A stretch of 64,000 bases of DNA from Mucilaginibacter sp. (GCF_028288225.1 NZ_JAQBOC010000033.1:101337-165336), one strand, 5' to 3'. Numbered from the stretch's first letter, positions 41,943-50,448 are shown. The notes: a model not told the origin generated them from the letters alone. Translations and numbers: made by a program.

Positions 41943-43961
41943 ATGAAATTAAAACTATTAGCTGGTTTTGCACTGGCTTTTATTGTTGTAACCGGTGTTA
42001 GCCAGGCACAACAGACTCCTGCCGGACAAGCTACACCAGCAACCCCGCCGGCTACTAATTATGATTACCATGAAGCTTTCGGTCCATTATTTTATGCAAA
42101 AAATGGATCAGAATATCGTGCTGCGGATGGAGAACCGGGCCCAAAATACTGGCAAAACCGTGCCGATTATCAATTGGCAGCCTCGCTGAATGATCAAACC
42201 AATGAAATTACGGGATCAGAAGTATTAACTTACACCAACAACAGCCCGCAAAAGCTTGGCTATTTATGGATGAACCTTGAGCAAAATCTTTTTAAGGCCG
42301 ATTCAAGGGGAAGTCAAATAGTACCATGGGTTGGAAATCCGCCGAAGCAAGTTAGTCGTAACTGGGGCCGTGGCCAGGATTTCGACGCCGGCTTTAAAAT
42401 AAAATCGATAAAGGTGATTGGCCTTAAAGGCGCCATGACCGAAGTTAAGTTCCTGGTTTCGGACACCCGGATGCAGGTTTACCTACCTAAGGAAGTTGCA
42501 GCTGCCGGCGGCCAGGTAAAATTGAAGATCGAATATTCATTTATTTCGCCAAATTATGGATCAGACCGGATGGGCATTCAGGACACTAAAAATGGAAAGA
42601 TCTTTCAGGTAGCGCAATGGTACCCACGTATGTGCGTTTATGATGATGTTTATGGATGGAACACTATCCCTTATTCAGGTCCCGGCGAGTTTTATTTGGA
42701 GTATGGAGATTTTGATTTGAGCATTACTGCTCCTGCTAACCACATTGTAGTAGCATCTGGTGAGTTGCTTAATCCGCAGGAAGTTTATACGCCAACACAA
42801 TTAAAACGCTGGGCTGAAGCCGAAAAAAGCGAAAAAACAGTAATTATCCGTTCTGCAACTGAGGTTACTGACCCGGCATCACGCCCTGCAGGTAAAAAAA
42901 CCTTAACCTGGCACTTTAAAATAAAGAATGCCCGCGATGCTTCATGGGGCTCGTCAGCATCGTTTATCGTTGATGCTGCCAAAATGGATCTGCCAAGCGG
43001 TAAAAAATCAATAGCAATTTCAGCCTACCCGGTTGAAAGCGATGGTGTTGATGCCTGGGGCCGTTCAACAGAGTATGTTAAAAAATCAATTGAATATAAT
43101 TCAAAACAATGGTTTGAGTTTCCTTACCCGGCAGCTACTGCAGTTGCAGGTATAGTTGGTGGTATGGAATATCCAGGCATTGTTTTCTGTGGAGCAGGTG
43201 CAAAAAAAGGACAGCTTTGGGGTGTTAACGACCATGAGTTCGGCCACACCTGGTTCCCGATGATAGTAGGCTCAAACGAGCGGATGTATGGCTGGATGGA
43301 TGAAGGTTTTAATACTTTTATCAATACACTATCCACTGCTGACTTCGATAATGGCGAGTATAACAGAAAGCCAAGAAGTATGCACATTGCCGGAGCCGCA
43401 TTTACCGCACCTGGTTTAGAGACAATGTTGAGCCAGCCTGCTAACCTTAAAGAAAGAAACACAGGAACATTGCTTTATTCAAAACCGGGTGCCGGCCTTA
43501 CCTTATTGCGTGAGCAGATCTTAGGCCCTGAGCGTTTTGATTTTGCATTCAGAACATACATTGCAAAATGGGCCTTTAAACACCCAACACCTGATGACTT
43601 TTTCCGCACTATTGAAAATGCGGGCGGCGAAAACCTGCAATGGTTTTGGAGAGGCTGGTTCCTTAACAACTGGCGCCTGGATGTATCTGTTCGTAGTGTT
43701 GATTATGTTGACAATGACCCTGCAAAAGGGGCATACATTACTATTGATAACCTTGAAAAAATGGCAATGCCGGTAATACTTGAAGTTAAAACCGTTAGCG
43801 GTAAAACAGAAAGGGTTAAATTGTCTGTAGAGATCTGGGAACGCAACAGCAGCTGGAAGTTTAAGTATCCGTCAACCGAAGCTATAGAATCTGTTACTTA
43901 TGATCCGGATAAAGTATTGCCTGATTATAATGAGGCTAATAATGTTTGGAAGAAACAGTAG
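41943..43961 (+). CDS. M1-family zinc aminopeptidase, exported
   Basis: 672 residues with signal peptide (GVSQAQQ near 22). N-terminal beta-sandwich (about 50-280) then the gluzincin catalytic domain: H431-E432-F-G-H435 with third ligand E454 in [10 protein letters not shown], exactly 18 residues after H435. The usual GAMEN exopeptidase loop reads GGMEY. Length is shorter than PepN because the last helical domain is reduced (the end is a beta-like [19 protein letters not shown]). Likely a periplasmic or surface peptidase. Its TAG stop is followed by TTAGTGATTAGAGACCGG words. Confidence 0.9.
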   Translation: MKLKLLAGFALAFIVVTGVSQAQQTPAGQATPATPPATNYDYHEAFGPLFYAKNGSEYRAADGEPGPKYWQNRADYQLAASLNDQTNEITGSEVLTYTNNSPQKLGYLWMNLEQNLFKADSRGSQIVPWVGNPPKQVSRNWGRGQDFDAGFKIKSIKVIGLKGAMTEVKFLVSDTRMQVYLPKEVAAAGGQVKLKIEYSFISPNYGSDRMGIQDTKNGKIFQVAQWYPRMCVYDDVYGWNTIPYSGPGEFYLEYGDFDLSITAPANHIVVASGELLNPQEVYTPTQLKRWAEAEKSEKTVIIRSATEVTDPASRPAGKKTLTWHFKIKNARDASWGSSASFIVDAAKMDLPSGKKSIAISAYPVESDGVDAWGRSTEYVKKSIEYNSKQWFEFPYPAATAVAGIVGGMEYPGIVFCGAGAKKGQLWGVNDHEFGHTWFPMIVGSNERMYGWMDEGFNTFINTLSTADFDNGEYNRKPRSMHIAGAAFTAPGLETMLSQPANLKERNTGTLLYSKPGAGLTLLREQILGPERFDFAFRTYIAKWAFKHPTPDDFFRTIENAGGENLQWFWRGWFLNNWRLDVSVRSVDYVDNDPAKGAYITIDNLEKMAMPVILEVKTVSGKTERVKLSVEIWERNSSWKFKYPSTEAIESVTYDPDKVLPDYNEANNVWKKQ

Positions 43962-43998
43962 TTAGTGATTAGAGACCGGAGGTTAGAGATTAGGAGAA
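43959..43998. repeat. GATTAGAGACC word after the M1 peptidase stop
   Basis: CAGTAGTTAGTGATTAGAG, ACCGGAGGTTAGAGATTAGG: the same word as in the permease spacers, 20 kb away and here on the plus strand, again starting at a stop codon (TAG). Confidence 0.6.
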
Positions 43999-44046
43999 AA
44001 AGATTACTCCGAAGGACTCCTTTAGCGTGATAAGAGATTTGATGAA

Positions 44047-44078
44047 AAGGACCCGGTTTTTGCCGGGTCCTTGTTTTT
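44047..44078 (+). terminator. Intrinsic terminator after the M1 peptidase
   Basis: AAGGACCCGG-TTTTTG-CCGGGTCCTT then GTTTTT; perfect 10-base GC-rich stem. Confidence 0.93.
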
Positions 44079-44191
44079 AAGGTGTTTTTTTGGTATAAAA
44101 TAAATAGGTTGAGACAGGGTTGTGTAAAATGTTAAAGTAAAAACCTTTATCATTAAAAATAGGTTTATATTAACAGTGTAATTCATCTGCC

Positions 44192-44881
44192 ATGCAAATA
44201 AAGTATATTTTGGTTGTACTGCTAGGGTTAATAGCAGGATCTGTAAATGCACAAGTGCTTTTAAAAGGTACTGTATATGAAAGAGGGAGCGGTAATAAAC
44301 TGTCCAATGTTTTTATAAGGAACACCAACAATAAGCAATTAGCGCTTACTGATAAGGACGGAAATTTCAGCATAAAAGCCGAAACCGGGAACCTGCTCAT
44401 ATTTGATTCGCCGGGTTATGTATCTGATACCTTGTATTTGATTGATCTGTCGCCTAAAAAAATAGAGATGGTAATCCAAAGCATAGCATTACGTGAAGTT
44501 AAGATCAGCTCAACAAAACAGGCATTTGATGCACATAAAGAATATCCCGAAATTTATACCAAAAGCAAGCTTTATATATTATCGCCAACCACATGGTTTG
44601 GCAAGGACGCTAAAGATGCACGCAGGCTTAAACGTTATTTTAAAAGAGAAGAAGAAGAGCGGCGCATTGATGCCGTATTTACAAGAGCCTATGTTGGCAG
44701 TATTGTGCCATTAAAAGGCAGCGATCTTGATGATTTTATGGTTTTATACCGTCCAACCTATTCATTTATAAAAGGTAACGACAATACATCCCTGGCAGTT
44801 TATATTAATGACAGCTACAAAAAATACCTGGCATTACCGCCCGAAAAGCGTAAGGTACAAAGCCTGATAGGAGGGAATTAG
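44192..44881 (+). CDS. Exported CarboxypepD_reg-like domain protein
   Basis: 229 residues with signal peptide (GSVNAQ at 20). Residues ~22-95 form a carboxypeptidase-regulatory-like beta-sandwich (VLLKGTVYERGSGNKLSNVFI, TDKDGNFSIKAETG, IFDSPGYVSDTL). The second half is helical and charged (RRLKRYFKREEEERR) with no recognised domain. Such proteins occur as periplasmic/outer-membrane factors in Bacteroidota; function unknown. The stop TAG is the first unit of a 13-copy 7-base repeat. Confidence 0.7.
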   Translation: MQIKYILVVLLGLIAGSVNAQVLLKGTVYERGSGNKLSNVFIRNTNNKQLALTDKDGNFSIKAETGNLLIFDSPGYVSDTLYLIDLSPKKIEMVIQSIALREVKISSTKQAFDAHKEYPEIYTKSKLYILSPTTWFGKDAKDARRLKRYFKREEEERRIDAVFTRAYVGSIVPLKGSDLDDFMVLYRPTYSFIKGNDNTSLAVYINDSYKKYLALPPEKRKVQSLIGGN

Positions 44882-44970
44882 TCATTAGTCATTAGTCATT
44901 AGTCATTAGTCATTAGTCATTAGTCATTAGTCATTAGTCATTAGTCATTAGTCATTAGTCATTAGTCATT
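44879..44970. repeat. 13 tandem copies of TAGTCAT
   Basis: An uninterrupted 7-base tandem repeat, 91 bases plus one T, beginning with the stop codon of the preceding gene. Each unit carries TAG, and since 7 is not a multiple of 3 the array closes all three frames on the plus strand. Confidence 0.95.
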
Positions 44971-45044
44971 AACATTATGTTAAGCTGATGGTATGAATAA
45001 AACAATTGCCGGTTTGAAGTGGTTATAATTAAAAATATACCACT

Positions 45045-45167
45045 ATGAGAAAGAAAGTTATAACAATGGTGTTGCTTACTGCTGTATATGCGGCATTGAG
45101 CACAAATTGCGCGCCGCCAAGGCACATGAAACCACCACCAGCCCCACCAGGAGCACCGGCACATTAA
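45045..45167 (+). CDS. Micro-lipoprotein, proline-rich
   Basis: 40 residues: MRKKVITMVLLTAVYAALSTNC with probable lipidated C22, then APPRHMKPPPAPPGAPAH. Basic start, hydrophobic core and Cys at the end of the signal region are clear; the mature peptide is only 19 residues, nearly half proline. AT-rich leader with TAATTAAAAATA upstream. Unknown role; perhaps cell-wall or outer-membrane associated. Confidence 0.6.
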   Translation: MRKKVITMVLLTAVYAALSTNCAPPRHMKPPPAPPGAPAH

Positions 45168-45175
45168 TGTTTCAT

Positions 45176-45207
45176 GATTATACTGATTGGAGAATGATTA
45201 CACCGAT
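45176..45207. repeat. Left inverted repeat flanking the DUF1330-like gene
   Basis: GATTATACTGATTGGAG followed by AATGATTACACCGAT (32 bases). Its complement is at 45617-45648 with 30 of 32 bases matching. Confidence 0.8.
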
Positions 45208-45295
45208 TATTTGGAGATTGTGAAATAGTCGGTGCATTTTAATTTTCTGCCTGCCTGCAATTACTAAATCCTTAGTGTTAAACTAACCAGCATCA

Positions 45296-45598
45296 TCACA
45301 ATGCGAAACCTTCAATTAAAATTATCTTTTCCACCGAATTGTTTTTCATTTCGATAAAATCCAGCCGCTTCGGATCAATTTTATAACGCTCAAAATCAGC
45401 TTTGCTGCTAAAAGTTATTAAATGGATCTCATAGGGCAGTTCCCGGCTGCTTTCAACAAATGCACTTTTAGCGGGCCTGATGCGATAAACAAGTTCCCCA
45501 TTATATTCCTTCAAAAGCGGTAACACTTTTTCCTCAAAAGCATGGAACTCCTGCTCGCACCCCGGCTTTATAAAAATAAGTTGCGTATAATAAATCAT
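45296..45598 (-). CDS. DUF1330/EthD-like dimeric alpha+beta barrel protein
   Basis: 100 residues from the ATG at 45598 (MIYYTQLIFIKPGCEQEF). The longer frame uses codons from the flanking repeat and is rejected. Strand-helix pattern: TQLIFIKPG, then FHAFEEKVLPLLKEYNG, ELVYRIRPA, YEIHLITFSSKADFERY and the end VEKIILIEG, as in DUF1330/antibiotic-monooxygenase-like ferredoxin-fold proteins, which dimerise; no specific activity can be inferred. The gene with its promoter sits between 32-base inverted repeats. Confidence 0.6.
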   Translation of the reverse strand: MIYYTQLIFIKPGCEQEFHAFEEKVLPLLKEYNGELVYRIRPAKSAFVESSRELPYEIHLITFSSKADFERYKIDPKRLDFIEMKNNSVEKIILIEGFAL

Positions 45599-45616
45599 TT
45601 TGGTATTGCTTAAAAT

Positions 45617-45648
45617 ATCGGTGTAATCAATCTCCAATCAGTGTAATC
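45617..45648. repeat. Right inverted repeat flanking the DUF1330-like gene
   Basis: ATCGGTGTAATCAATCTCC then AATCAGTGTAATC; complement of 45176-45207 with two mismatches. Confidence 0.8.
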
Positions 45649-45656
45649 AAAAAAAA

Positions 45657-47411
45657 TCACATTACATCACCCCAGCTATTTTTATCCTTTAGCATCACTT
45701 CGCGCAACAGCCTTATTTGTGGCATCCCATGGTCTAATACTTCATCGTGGAATTTTTTGAGAGAGAAATTTTTGCCTTCCTGTTTTTCATAATCTGCCCT
45801 AAGTTTCAGGATCTCTAATTTCCCTATCGTATAAAACAAATAACCCGGATCAAATGTACCGCGCAGGGCTTCCTGGCGAGATGGCTTATCGCCCTGGTAC
45901 CAGTTGTCCATAAAAAATTTGGTTGCATCATCAACATTCATTCCCTGGCAATGGGTTTTAATGGATACGCATAGACGGCACAGGCGCAGCAATGCATCCC
46001 CCGATTGTGTTAGCCTGAATTTGGCTGCCTTTATAGTATCGCCATTGTGGCCATAACCCTCATCGGCCATCATTTTTTCGCAGTAATGCGCCCAGCCTTC
46101 AACAAAGGCATAGCTGCTAAACACCTTTTCAATTTTAGTTGCAGATGATGCATTCAAGTGCAAAAATTGGGTATAATGACCCGGGTAGGCTTCATGAATG
46201 GTGATATTATCGGTAGTGTAATAGTCAAATTGCCTTAGCCAGTCTTCCTTTTGTTTGGCATTCCATTTTGGATCTACCGGGGTGATATAATAAAAAGCTT
46301 CGGTGGCTTTGGTTTCAAACGGGCCCGGATCGTCATTTGATGCCGTGCTGGTTGCGCGTGCAAATTTGGGAGTTTCCTCAACTTTTAAATTTACCACTGA
46401 TGGCATTGACACAATATTTTTATCAATCAAAAATTTACGGATAGCCTCTACATTTTTCTTTACTTCGGGGATTAGGTTTTCGGCAGTTGGATGTTCCTTT
46501 TGCAGATCGCGGTATACCTCAACCGGTTTTTTGTTTGGATTGATGGTTTTTGCCGCAGCATTAAAAACAGCCTGTTCTTTCTTTAATTCACTCAGGCCAA
46601 TTGCCAGTATTTTTTCCGGAGTAAGCGTAATATCTTCGCTGTAAAGCAGCATTTTTTGATAGCTGACTTCGCCGATTGCATATTTATTGGTTGCTTTTGG
46701 CAGCTTCTCCTTTTGCAGCCAGGTTGCAAATCCGTTTATGGCAGCAATAGCAGTTTTGTTAGTAGCATTAAACACCTTCATTAATGAGTCGTTCTTTACA
46801 TCTTTTAAAGCGATCTTTAAATCACCGCCTAAAAAATCGGCCGATCCGTGCGCAATTTCAATAGCTGTTTGGATATAAGGTTTTGCCAGCGAATCATTAA
46901 GGTTGCCTTTTGCTGCTGTAAATACATTGGCAGCATTTTTTTCTATCGCAATAATTGATTTTACCCTATCTTCAAGAGGGGCAAAGTTGCGTTTTATGTA
47001 AATGCTTATATCAACGGCTCCGGCGTAGGTCATGGGGTTTTTATCAAAGTTACCCATATCTTCGAAATTAAAGATCTCGTTCTTTATGGCCGATCTAAGG
47101 ATGCGAAAGTCGTAAAATGTTTTTGTGCTTAATGTAGTTGTGTCTGTTGCGGTTAGGCGCTGGTCGAAATCTTTAAGTCGCCCAAGCTCTTTACCAATTG
47201 ATTCCTTACTCAGATCCGTAACCTTGCCATCATATTGATGAAAACCCAATGCAACACCTGCTGCAGGTCGCCATGCAAGGTAGCCGGTAAGGTAATCATC
47301 AGCTAGTTTTTGAAATGCAGCATCACCAGATACCGGTGTAGTGGTAGCGGGTGTTTTTTGTTCGCAGCTAAATAATAGTGCTATTGGGATTAATAACAGG
47401 AATTTTCTCAT
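45657..47411 (-). CDS. DUF885-family lipoprotein (putative metallopeptidase-like)
   Basis: 584 residues from ATG 47411 (MRKFLLLIPIALLFSC, lipobox LFSC). An earlier in-frame ATG (47468) would place 19 residues before the signal peptide and is less likely. Helical family DUF885; the conserved TIHEAYPGHYTQFLHL (H-E-x-x-P-G-H) near the C-terminal third and GWAHYCEKMMADEG are the signature elements and look like a zinc-peptidase site. Function of the family is not established. The next upstream gene on the same strand (NTF2-like) may be in the same unit. Confidence 0.85.
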   Translation of the reverse strand: MRKFLLLIPIALLFSCEQKTPATTTPVSGDAAFQKLADDYLTGYLAWRPAAGVALGFHQYDGKVTDLSKESIGKELGRLKDFDQRLTATDTTTLSTKTFYDFRILRSAIKNEIFNFEDMGNFDKNPMTYAGAVDISIYIKRNFAPLEDRVKSIIAIEKNAANVFTAAKGNLNDSLAKPYIQTAIEIAHGSADFLGGDLKIALKDVKNDSLMKVFNATNKTAIAAINGFATWLQKEKLPKATNKYAIGEVSYQKMLLYSEDITLTPEKILAIGLSELKKEQAVFNAAAKTINPNKKPVEVYRDLQKEHPTAENLIPEVKKNVEAIRKFLIDKNIVSMPSVVNLKVEETPKFARATSTASNDDPGPFETKATEAFYYITPVDPKWNAKQKEDWLRQFDYYTTDNITIHEAYPGHYTQFLHLNASSATKIEKVFSSYAFVEGWAHYCEKMMADEGYGHNGDTIKAAKFRLTQSGDALLRLCRLCVSIKTHCQGMNVDDATKFFMDNWYQGDKPSRQEALRGTFDPGYLFYTIGKLEILKLRADYEKQEGKNFSLKKFHDEVLDHGMPQIRLLREVMLKDKNSWGDVM

Positions 47412-47495
47412 TGATCCGGCTCTTGGGTCAGTTATTATTCGATAATCAGTAAATCTATATACTTTCAATGACTAATAATATAATAACCGGCTACT

Positions 47496-48020
47496 TTAAT
47501 GCAGATATTCGGCAGGAATTGGATTATCTTTTCGCTCGCCATCATAAAACCAGCCCAGGATCCAGAAACGGGTTCCGTCATTAAAAAGCTCGATGCTGTT
47601 GATGCCGCGCTCAATAATTGGTCCGCCAGGCTCGTTTCGCGATTCATAGGTACTCCATACATGATATATGGCGCCAAATTTTTCTGTTTTGCGCGAGATT
47701 TCATGTTCATCAAAACCATCTTTCTCCAGCATCGCATCAGATAGGCGGTGAAACTCTTTCAGGCTGATGTAGCTGAGCTTTGGCTTACCGTTTTTAGAAA
47801 TATTAACGGCACCCACCCTGGCTTCCGGCCAATGTAGCAGGCTATCACGCTCAAAATAAACTTTGCCGCCTTTTTTAACAGTAACCACATCATAATAGGC
47901 TTTCATAATGCCATCAAGCGTGCTTACGTTGTCACCGTATTTGGTGATAATTTGAGCTGAAGTTTTGTAGCTTATTGCGATAGTTAGCAGCACAATAAGC
48001 AGGAGGCTTAGTTTTCTCAT
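47496..48020 (-). CDS. Exported NTF2-like hypothetical protein
   Basis: 174 residues from ATG 48020 (MRKLSLLLIVLLTIAISYK, signal peptide to about TSAQ). The body (LDGIMKAYYDVVTVKKGGK, DSLLHWPEARVGAV, IYHVWSTYESRN, GINSIELFNDGTRFWILGWFYD) has the alpha/beta cone look of NTF2/SnoaL-like proteins. No active-site proposal. Typical free-standing Bacteroidota protein. 85 bases separate its stop from the start of the DUF885 gene on the same strand. Confidence 0.65.
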   Translation of the reverse strand: MRKLSLLLIVLLTIAISYKTSAQIITKYGDNVSTLDGIMKAYYDVVTVKKGGKVYFERDSLLHWPEARVGAVNISKNGKPKLSYISLKEFHRLSDAMLEKDGFDEHEISRKTEKFGAIYHVWSTYESRNEPGGPIIERGINSIELFNDGTRFWILGWFYDGERKDNPIPAEYLH

Positions 48021-48106
48021 TCGGATTTGGTTAGTTATCAAAGATATTGAAAATGGTTTTAGTTCACTGGTGCATTGTGTTTGCTTTTGCTCACCTTTTT
48101 TGCCTC

Positions 48107-48177
48107 CTCGTCAAAGGGGGCACGAGCTGCACGCTGACAAAGCGTTCCATTTTTTCCGCGGAACGGGGCGGAACGCT
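48107..48177. repeat. Two adjacent dyads in a GC-rich patch
   Basis: CTCGT-(10)-ACGAG at 48107-48126 then AGCGTTCC...GGAACGCT at 48141-48177 with an inner CCGCGG. Base composition is clearly richer in G and C than the surroundings. Confidence 0.5.
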
Positions 48178-48486
48178 GTGAAACATGTTGATTATCAGGA
48201 TTTTAATGTTTGACCCGGTTAATAAATAGGTGTAAGTATCTGATAATCAGACCATATAAATTTAATACTTTTTGATGAATTAATGTAATTTACTTATAAT
48301 CAGTGTGTTTTAGTTTTTGAGTTGATTAAAATTGATGGCCAGTTCTGATTTGATTACCCTTGGCCCCGGAGAGAAGCATTTTTTACCAGCATTTGCATCC
48401 CACAGAAAAAATACTTTCCAATATTAAACTCCCCTGACAAACATTCCTTTTGTTAACTGTTATTTTGCTATTAGAAATCTACCTGT

Positions 48487-48524
48487 AACCATCCTCCCGG
48501 CTAATTAAACCCGGGAGGATGGTT
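48487..48524. repeat. Strong hairpin upstream of the SDR remnant
   Basis: AACCATCCTCCCGG - 10 bases - CCGGGAGGATGGTT, perfect 14-base stem, 25 bases before the SDR ATG; no T-run, so an operator or RNA leader is likelier than a terminator. Confidence 0.6.
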
Positions 48525-48548
48525 CATCAACTTTGAAAACATTTATTT

Positions 48549-48653
48549 ATGAAAAACAAAGTATGGTTTATAACCGGGTGCTCCACCGGGTTTGGCCGTG
48601 AGCTGGCCAAAGAAGTTTTAGCTGCAGGCTAAAAAGCGGTAGTCACCTCCTGA
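48549..48653 (+). pseudogene. Truncated short-chain dehydrogenase (SDR) remnant
   Basis: ATG 48549 opens MKNKVWFITGCSTGFGRE and ELAKEVLAAG then TAA at 48630-48632; the frame continues KAVVTS then TGA. TGCSTGFGRELA is the TGxxxGxG NADP-binding motif of SDRs, and after LAAG a residue such as Y then KAVVTARN is expected, so a TAY to TAA nonsense change followed by deletion of the rest of the gene explains it. Only about 35 of ~250 codons remain. Confidence 0.75.
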
Positions 48654-48760
48654 AAATCATAGATCGGACAATATTTGCATCCCGGTTAATCCTTTCGGTT
48701 TTAAATCCATCAAACATACAAACGCCCCAATTAAGGATGTTGATATTAAAAATTAAACCC

Positions 48761-48889
48761 ATGAAAAAGAAATTTGTAGCATTTGCGCTTTTAGTAAGCG
48801 CCATAGTATCAGTAACTTATGGTTGTTATGTGGAGGGCAGATATGGAGGACATTCGCATAGGTATCACCATTATCACCGTGATTATTAA
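48761..48889 (+). CDS. Micro-lipoprotein, His/Tyr-rich
   Basis: 42 residues. MKKKFVAFALLVSAIVSV is a signal segment, TYGC gives a probable lipidated C22, and the mature part YVEGRYGGHSHRYHHYHRDY is dominated by H, Y, R and G; the histidine clusters suggest metal binding. It is followed by a terminator (48923-48947). No family recognised. Confidence 0.65.
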   Translation: MKKKFVAFALLVSAIVSVTYGCYVEGRYGGHSHRYHHYHRDY

Positions 48890-48922
48890 GATTGTTTTAG
48901 GATAAGTGAAGTGTGTATAAAG

Positions 48923-48947
48923 AGCCTTGGGTAATCCGGGGCTTTTT
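48923..48947 (+). terminator. Intrinsic terminator after the His-rich micro-lipoprotein
   Basis: AGCCTTGG-GTAAT-CCGGGGCT (two G-T pairs) followed by TTTT. Only ~30 bases after the stop. Confidence 0.75.
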
Positions 48948-49012
48948 GTTTGAATGCTGATTTTTTTGATTGAATGATTTCTCCGATTTTATTTTGATGC
49001 TGATTTTTAGAG

Positions 49013-49043
49013 TTGTAAAAATATTGATTATGAAGTATCTTTG
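49013..49043 (+). promoter_or_regulatory. Promoter abutting the start codon of an antitoxin-like gene
   Basis: TTG (49013-49015), 20 bases, TATCTTTG (49036-49043), then ATTT and the ATG at 49048. Transcription would start at or next to the A of ATG. Confidence 0.6.
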
Positions 49044-49047
49044 ATTT

Positions 49048-49269
49048 ATGACCACGATGATCATACAAGTTCCGTGGAAAGCTAAAACCAAACTGTCTGC
49101 TATTGTTAAAGATATGAGGGGAGAGATTATTTCGATATCTACAGATAAGCAGGCTGCAAAAAAGGCGAGTCTTTTAAATCAAATAAAACAGGGACTGGAA
49201 GAAGTTAAAAAGATACAGGAGGGAAAGGCAAAATTTTATTCCATTTCTGATATTTTTGATGGTAAATAA
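49048..49269 (+). CDS. Antitoxin-like small protein (orphan)
   Basis: 73 residues: a short beta strand (MTTMIIQVPWKAKTKLSAIVK) followed by a helix rich in K/E/Q (AAKKASLLNQIKQGLEEVKKI) and a small end YSISDIFDGK. This pattern, with a partner gene immediately downstream, is that of small Bacteroidota antitoxins paired with RelE/ParE toxins. The downstream partner is truncated to 27 codons, so this antitoxin now has no active toxin here. Leaderless mRNA predicted. Confidence 0.6.
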   Translation: MTTMIIQVPWKAKTKLSAIVKDMRGEIISISTDKQAAKKASLLNQIKQGLEEVKKIQEGKAKFYSISDIFDGK

Positions 49270-49272
49270 TAT

Positions 49273-49356
49273 ATGCGTTACCGAATTCTTTTTGAAAAAG
49301 GCCAAGAACGGAGAATCTTAGGGTCAACGGATTTCAGTATGCCCAATACTAGCTAA
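49273..49356 (+). pseudogene. Truncated RelE/ParE-like toxin remnant
   Basis: 27 codons, beginning MRYRILFEKGQERRILGS then a stop. MRYRIxFEK is a typical first beta strand of RelE-fold toxins; the rest of the toxin is missing, and the next 100 bases run into the rpsL promoter. Confidence 0.5.
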
Positions 49357-49456
49357 TCCCGGATCTTCTAAATCCAACAAATCTTAGTTCACAACCCCAA
49401 CTTTTACAACCCTTTCGGCCTCTACAACTTAAACCCGCAACTTTTTTCAATAACCT

Positions 49457-49488
49457 ATTGAAAATCAAAAAATAAGTCCGTACTTTTG
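49457..49488 (+). promoter_or_regulatory. Promoter of the rpsL-rpsG-fusA-rpsJ operon
   Basis: ATTG (49457-49460), 20 bases, TACTTTTG (49481-49488); 46 bases before the rpsL ATG. Confidence 0.75.
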
Positions 49489-49534
49489 CAGTCCCGAAAA
49501 CCGGGTTAAAAACAAATAAACAAAAAAAGGAAGA

Positions 49535-49957
49535 ATGCCTACTATTCAACAATTAGTTAGAAAAGGTAGAGTAGCTCTGGTTGACAAGAGTAAGTCGCCA
49601 GCGTTGGACAGCTGTCCACAGCGAAGAGGAGTATGCACACGTGTGTATACCACTACCCCTAAAAAACCAAACTCAGCAATGCGTAAAGTGGCCCGTGTGC
49701 GCCTTACCAACGGAAAAGAAGTGAATGCTTATATCCCTGGTGAAGGACACAACTTACAGGAACACTCAATTGTATTGATCCGCGGTGGCCGTGTTAAGGA
49801 TTTGCCAGGTGTACGTTACCACATCATCCGCGGTGCATTAGATACATCAGGTGTTGCAGGTCGTAACCAACGCAGAAGTAAATATGGTACTAAACGCCCT
49901 AAACCAGGTCAGGCAGCAGCTGCGACCAAAGGTGCACCGGCTAAAAAGAAAAAATAA
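49535..49957 (+). CDS. rpsL: 30S ribosomal protein S12
   Basis: 140 residues; conserved through [20 protein letters not shown] and [18 protein letters not shown]43 in [10 protein letters not shown] is the wild-type (streptomycin-sensitive) residue, and the [11 protein letters not shown] loop is intact. A ~16-residue C-terminal extension ([16 protein letters not shown]) after KRPK is present. Decoding-centre protein. First gene of the str cluster, 18 bases before rpsG. Confidence 0.98.
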   Translation: MPTIQQLVRKGRVALVDKSKSPALDSCPQRRGVCTRVYTTTPKKPNSAMRKVARVRLTNGKEVNAYIPGEGHNLQEHSIVLIRGGRVKDLPGVRYHIIRGALDTSGVAGRNQRRSKYGTKRPKPGQAAAATKGAPAKKKK

Positions 49958-49975
49958 TTAAGGAGGATAGTAATA

Positions 49976-50443
49976 ATGAGAAAGTCAAAACCAAAAAAAA
50001 GAATCCTTCTTCCTGATCCAAAATTCAATGATATTTTGGTAACCAGGTTTGTAAATAACATGATGTATGATGGTAAAAAGTCAACCGCGTACGCCATATT
50101 TTATAATGCAGTTGAAATTGTTGAAAAGAAGACCAGCGAAAACGGATTGGATACCTGGAAAAAGGCTTTAAACAATGTAATGCCTGCTGTTGAAGTAAAA
50201 AGCCGCCGCGTTGGTGGTGCTAACTTCCAGGTGCCTACAGAAGTTCGTCCGGAACGTAAAGTAGCTCTAGGTATGAAATGGCTGATCAGTTATGCCCGTC
50301 GTCGCGGTGAAAAAACCATGATGGAGAAATTAGCAGGCGAGATCATCTCAGCAGCTAAAGGTGAAGGTGCAGCAGTGAAAAAGAAAGAAGATACGCACAA
50401 AATGGCTGAGGCTAACAAGGCGTTCTCACACTTTAGATTCTAA
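49976..50443 (+). CDS. rpsG: 30S ribosomal protein S7
   Basis: 155 residues; [42 protein letters not shown] and [18 protein letters not shown] [15 protein letters not shown] are the family segments. Nucleates assembly of the 30S head; preceded by an AGGAGG-like AAGGAGGATAG Shine-Dalgarno sequence. Followed by a word-hairpin before fusA. Confidence 0.98.
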   Translation: MRKSKPKKRILLPDPKFNDILVTRFVNNMMYDGKKSTAYAIFYNAVEIVEKKTSENGLDTWKKALNNVMPAVEVKSRRVGGANFQVPTEVRPERKVALGMKWLISYARRRGEKTMMEKLAGEIISAAKGEGAAVKKKEDTHKMAEANKAFSHFRF

Positions 50444-50448
50444 TAGGA

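Larger units (their letters stand above)
48042..48548. other. Gene-poor 507-base region with two unusual dyads
   Basis: Contains a GC-rich double dyad (48107-48177) and a 14-base-stem hairpin (48487-48524) listed separately, and no convincing gene; a 30-codon frame near 48335 is not persuasive. Probably remnants of lost genes. Confidence 0.4.

Noticed and set aside
44879..44970. Tandem array considered as a CRISPR array
   Set aside because: Units are contiguous 7-mers with no spacers and no cas genes nearby.
47411..47468. 19-residue N-terminal extension of the DUF885 lipoprotein
   Set aside because: It would put a charged peptide before a clear lipoprotein signal starting at 47411.
48335..48427. 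30-codon frame in the gap before the SDR remnant
   Set aside because: No signal, promoter or motif; composition like surrounding non-coding DNA.
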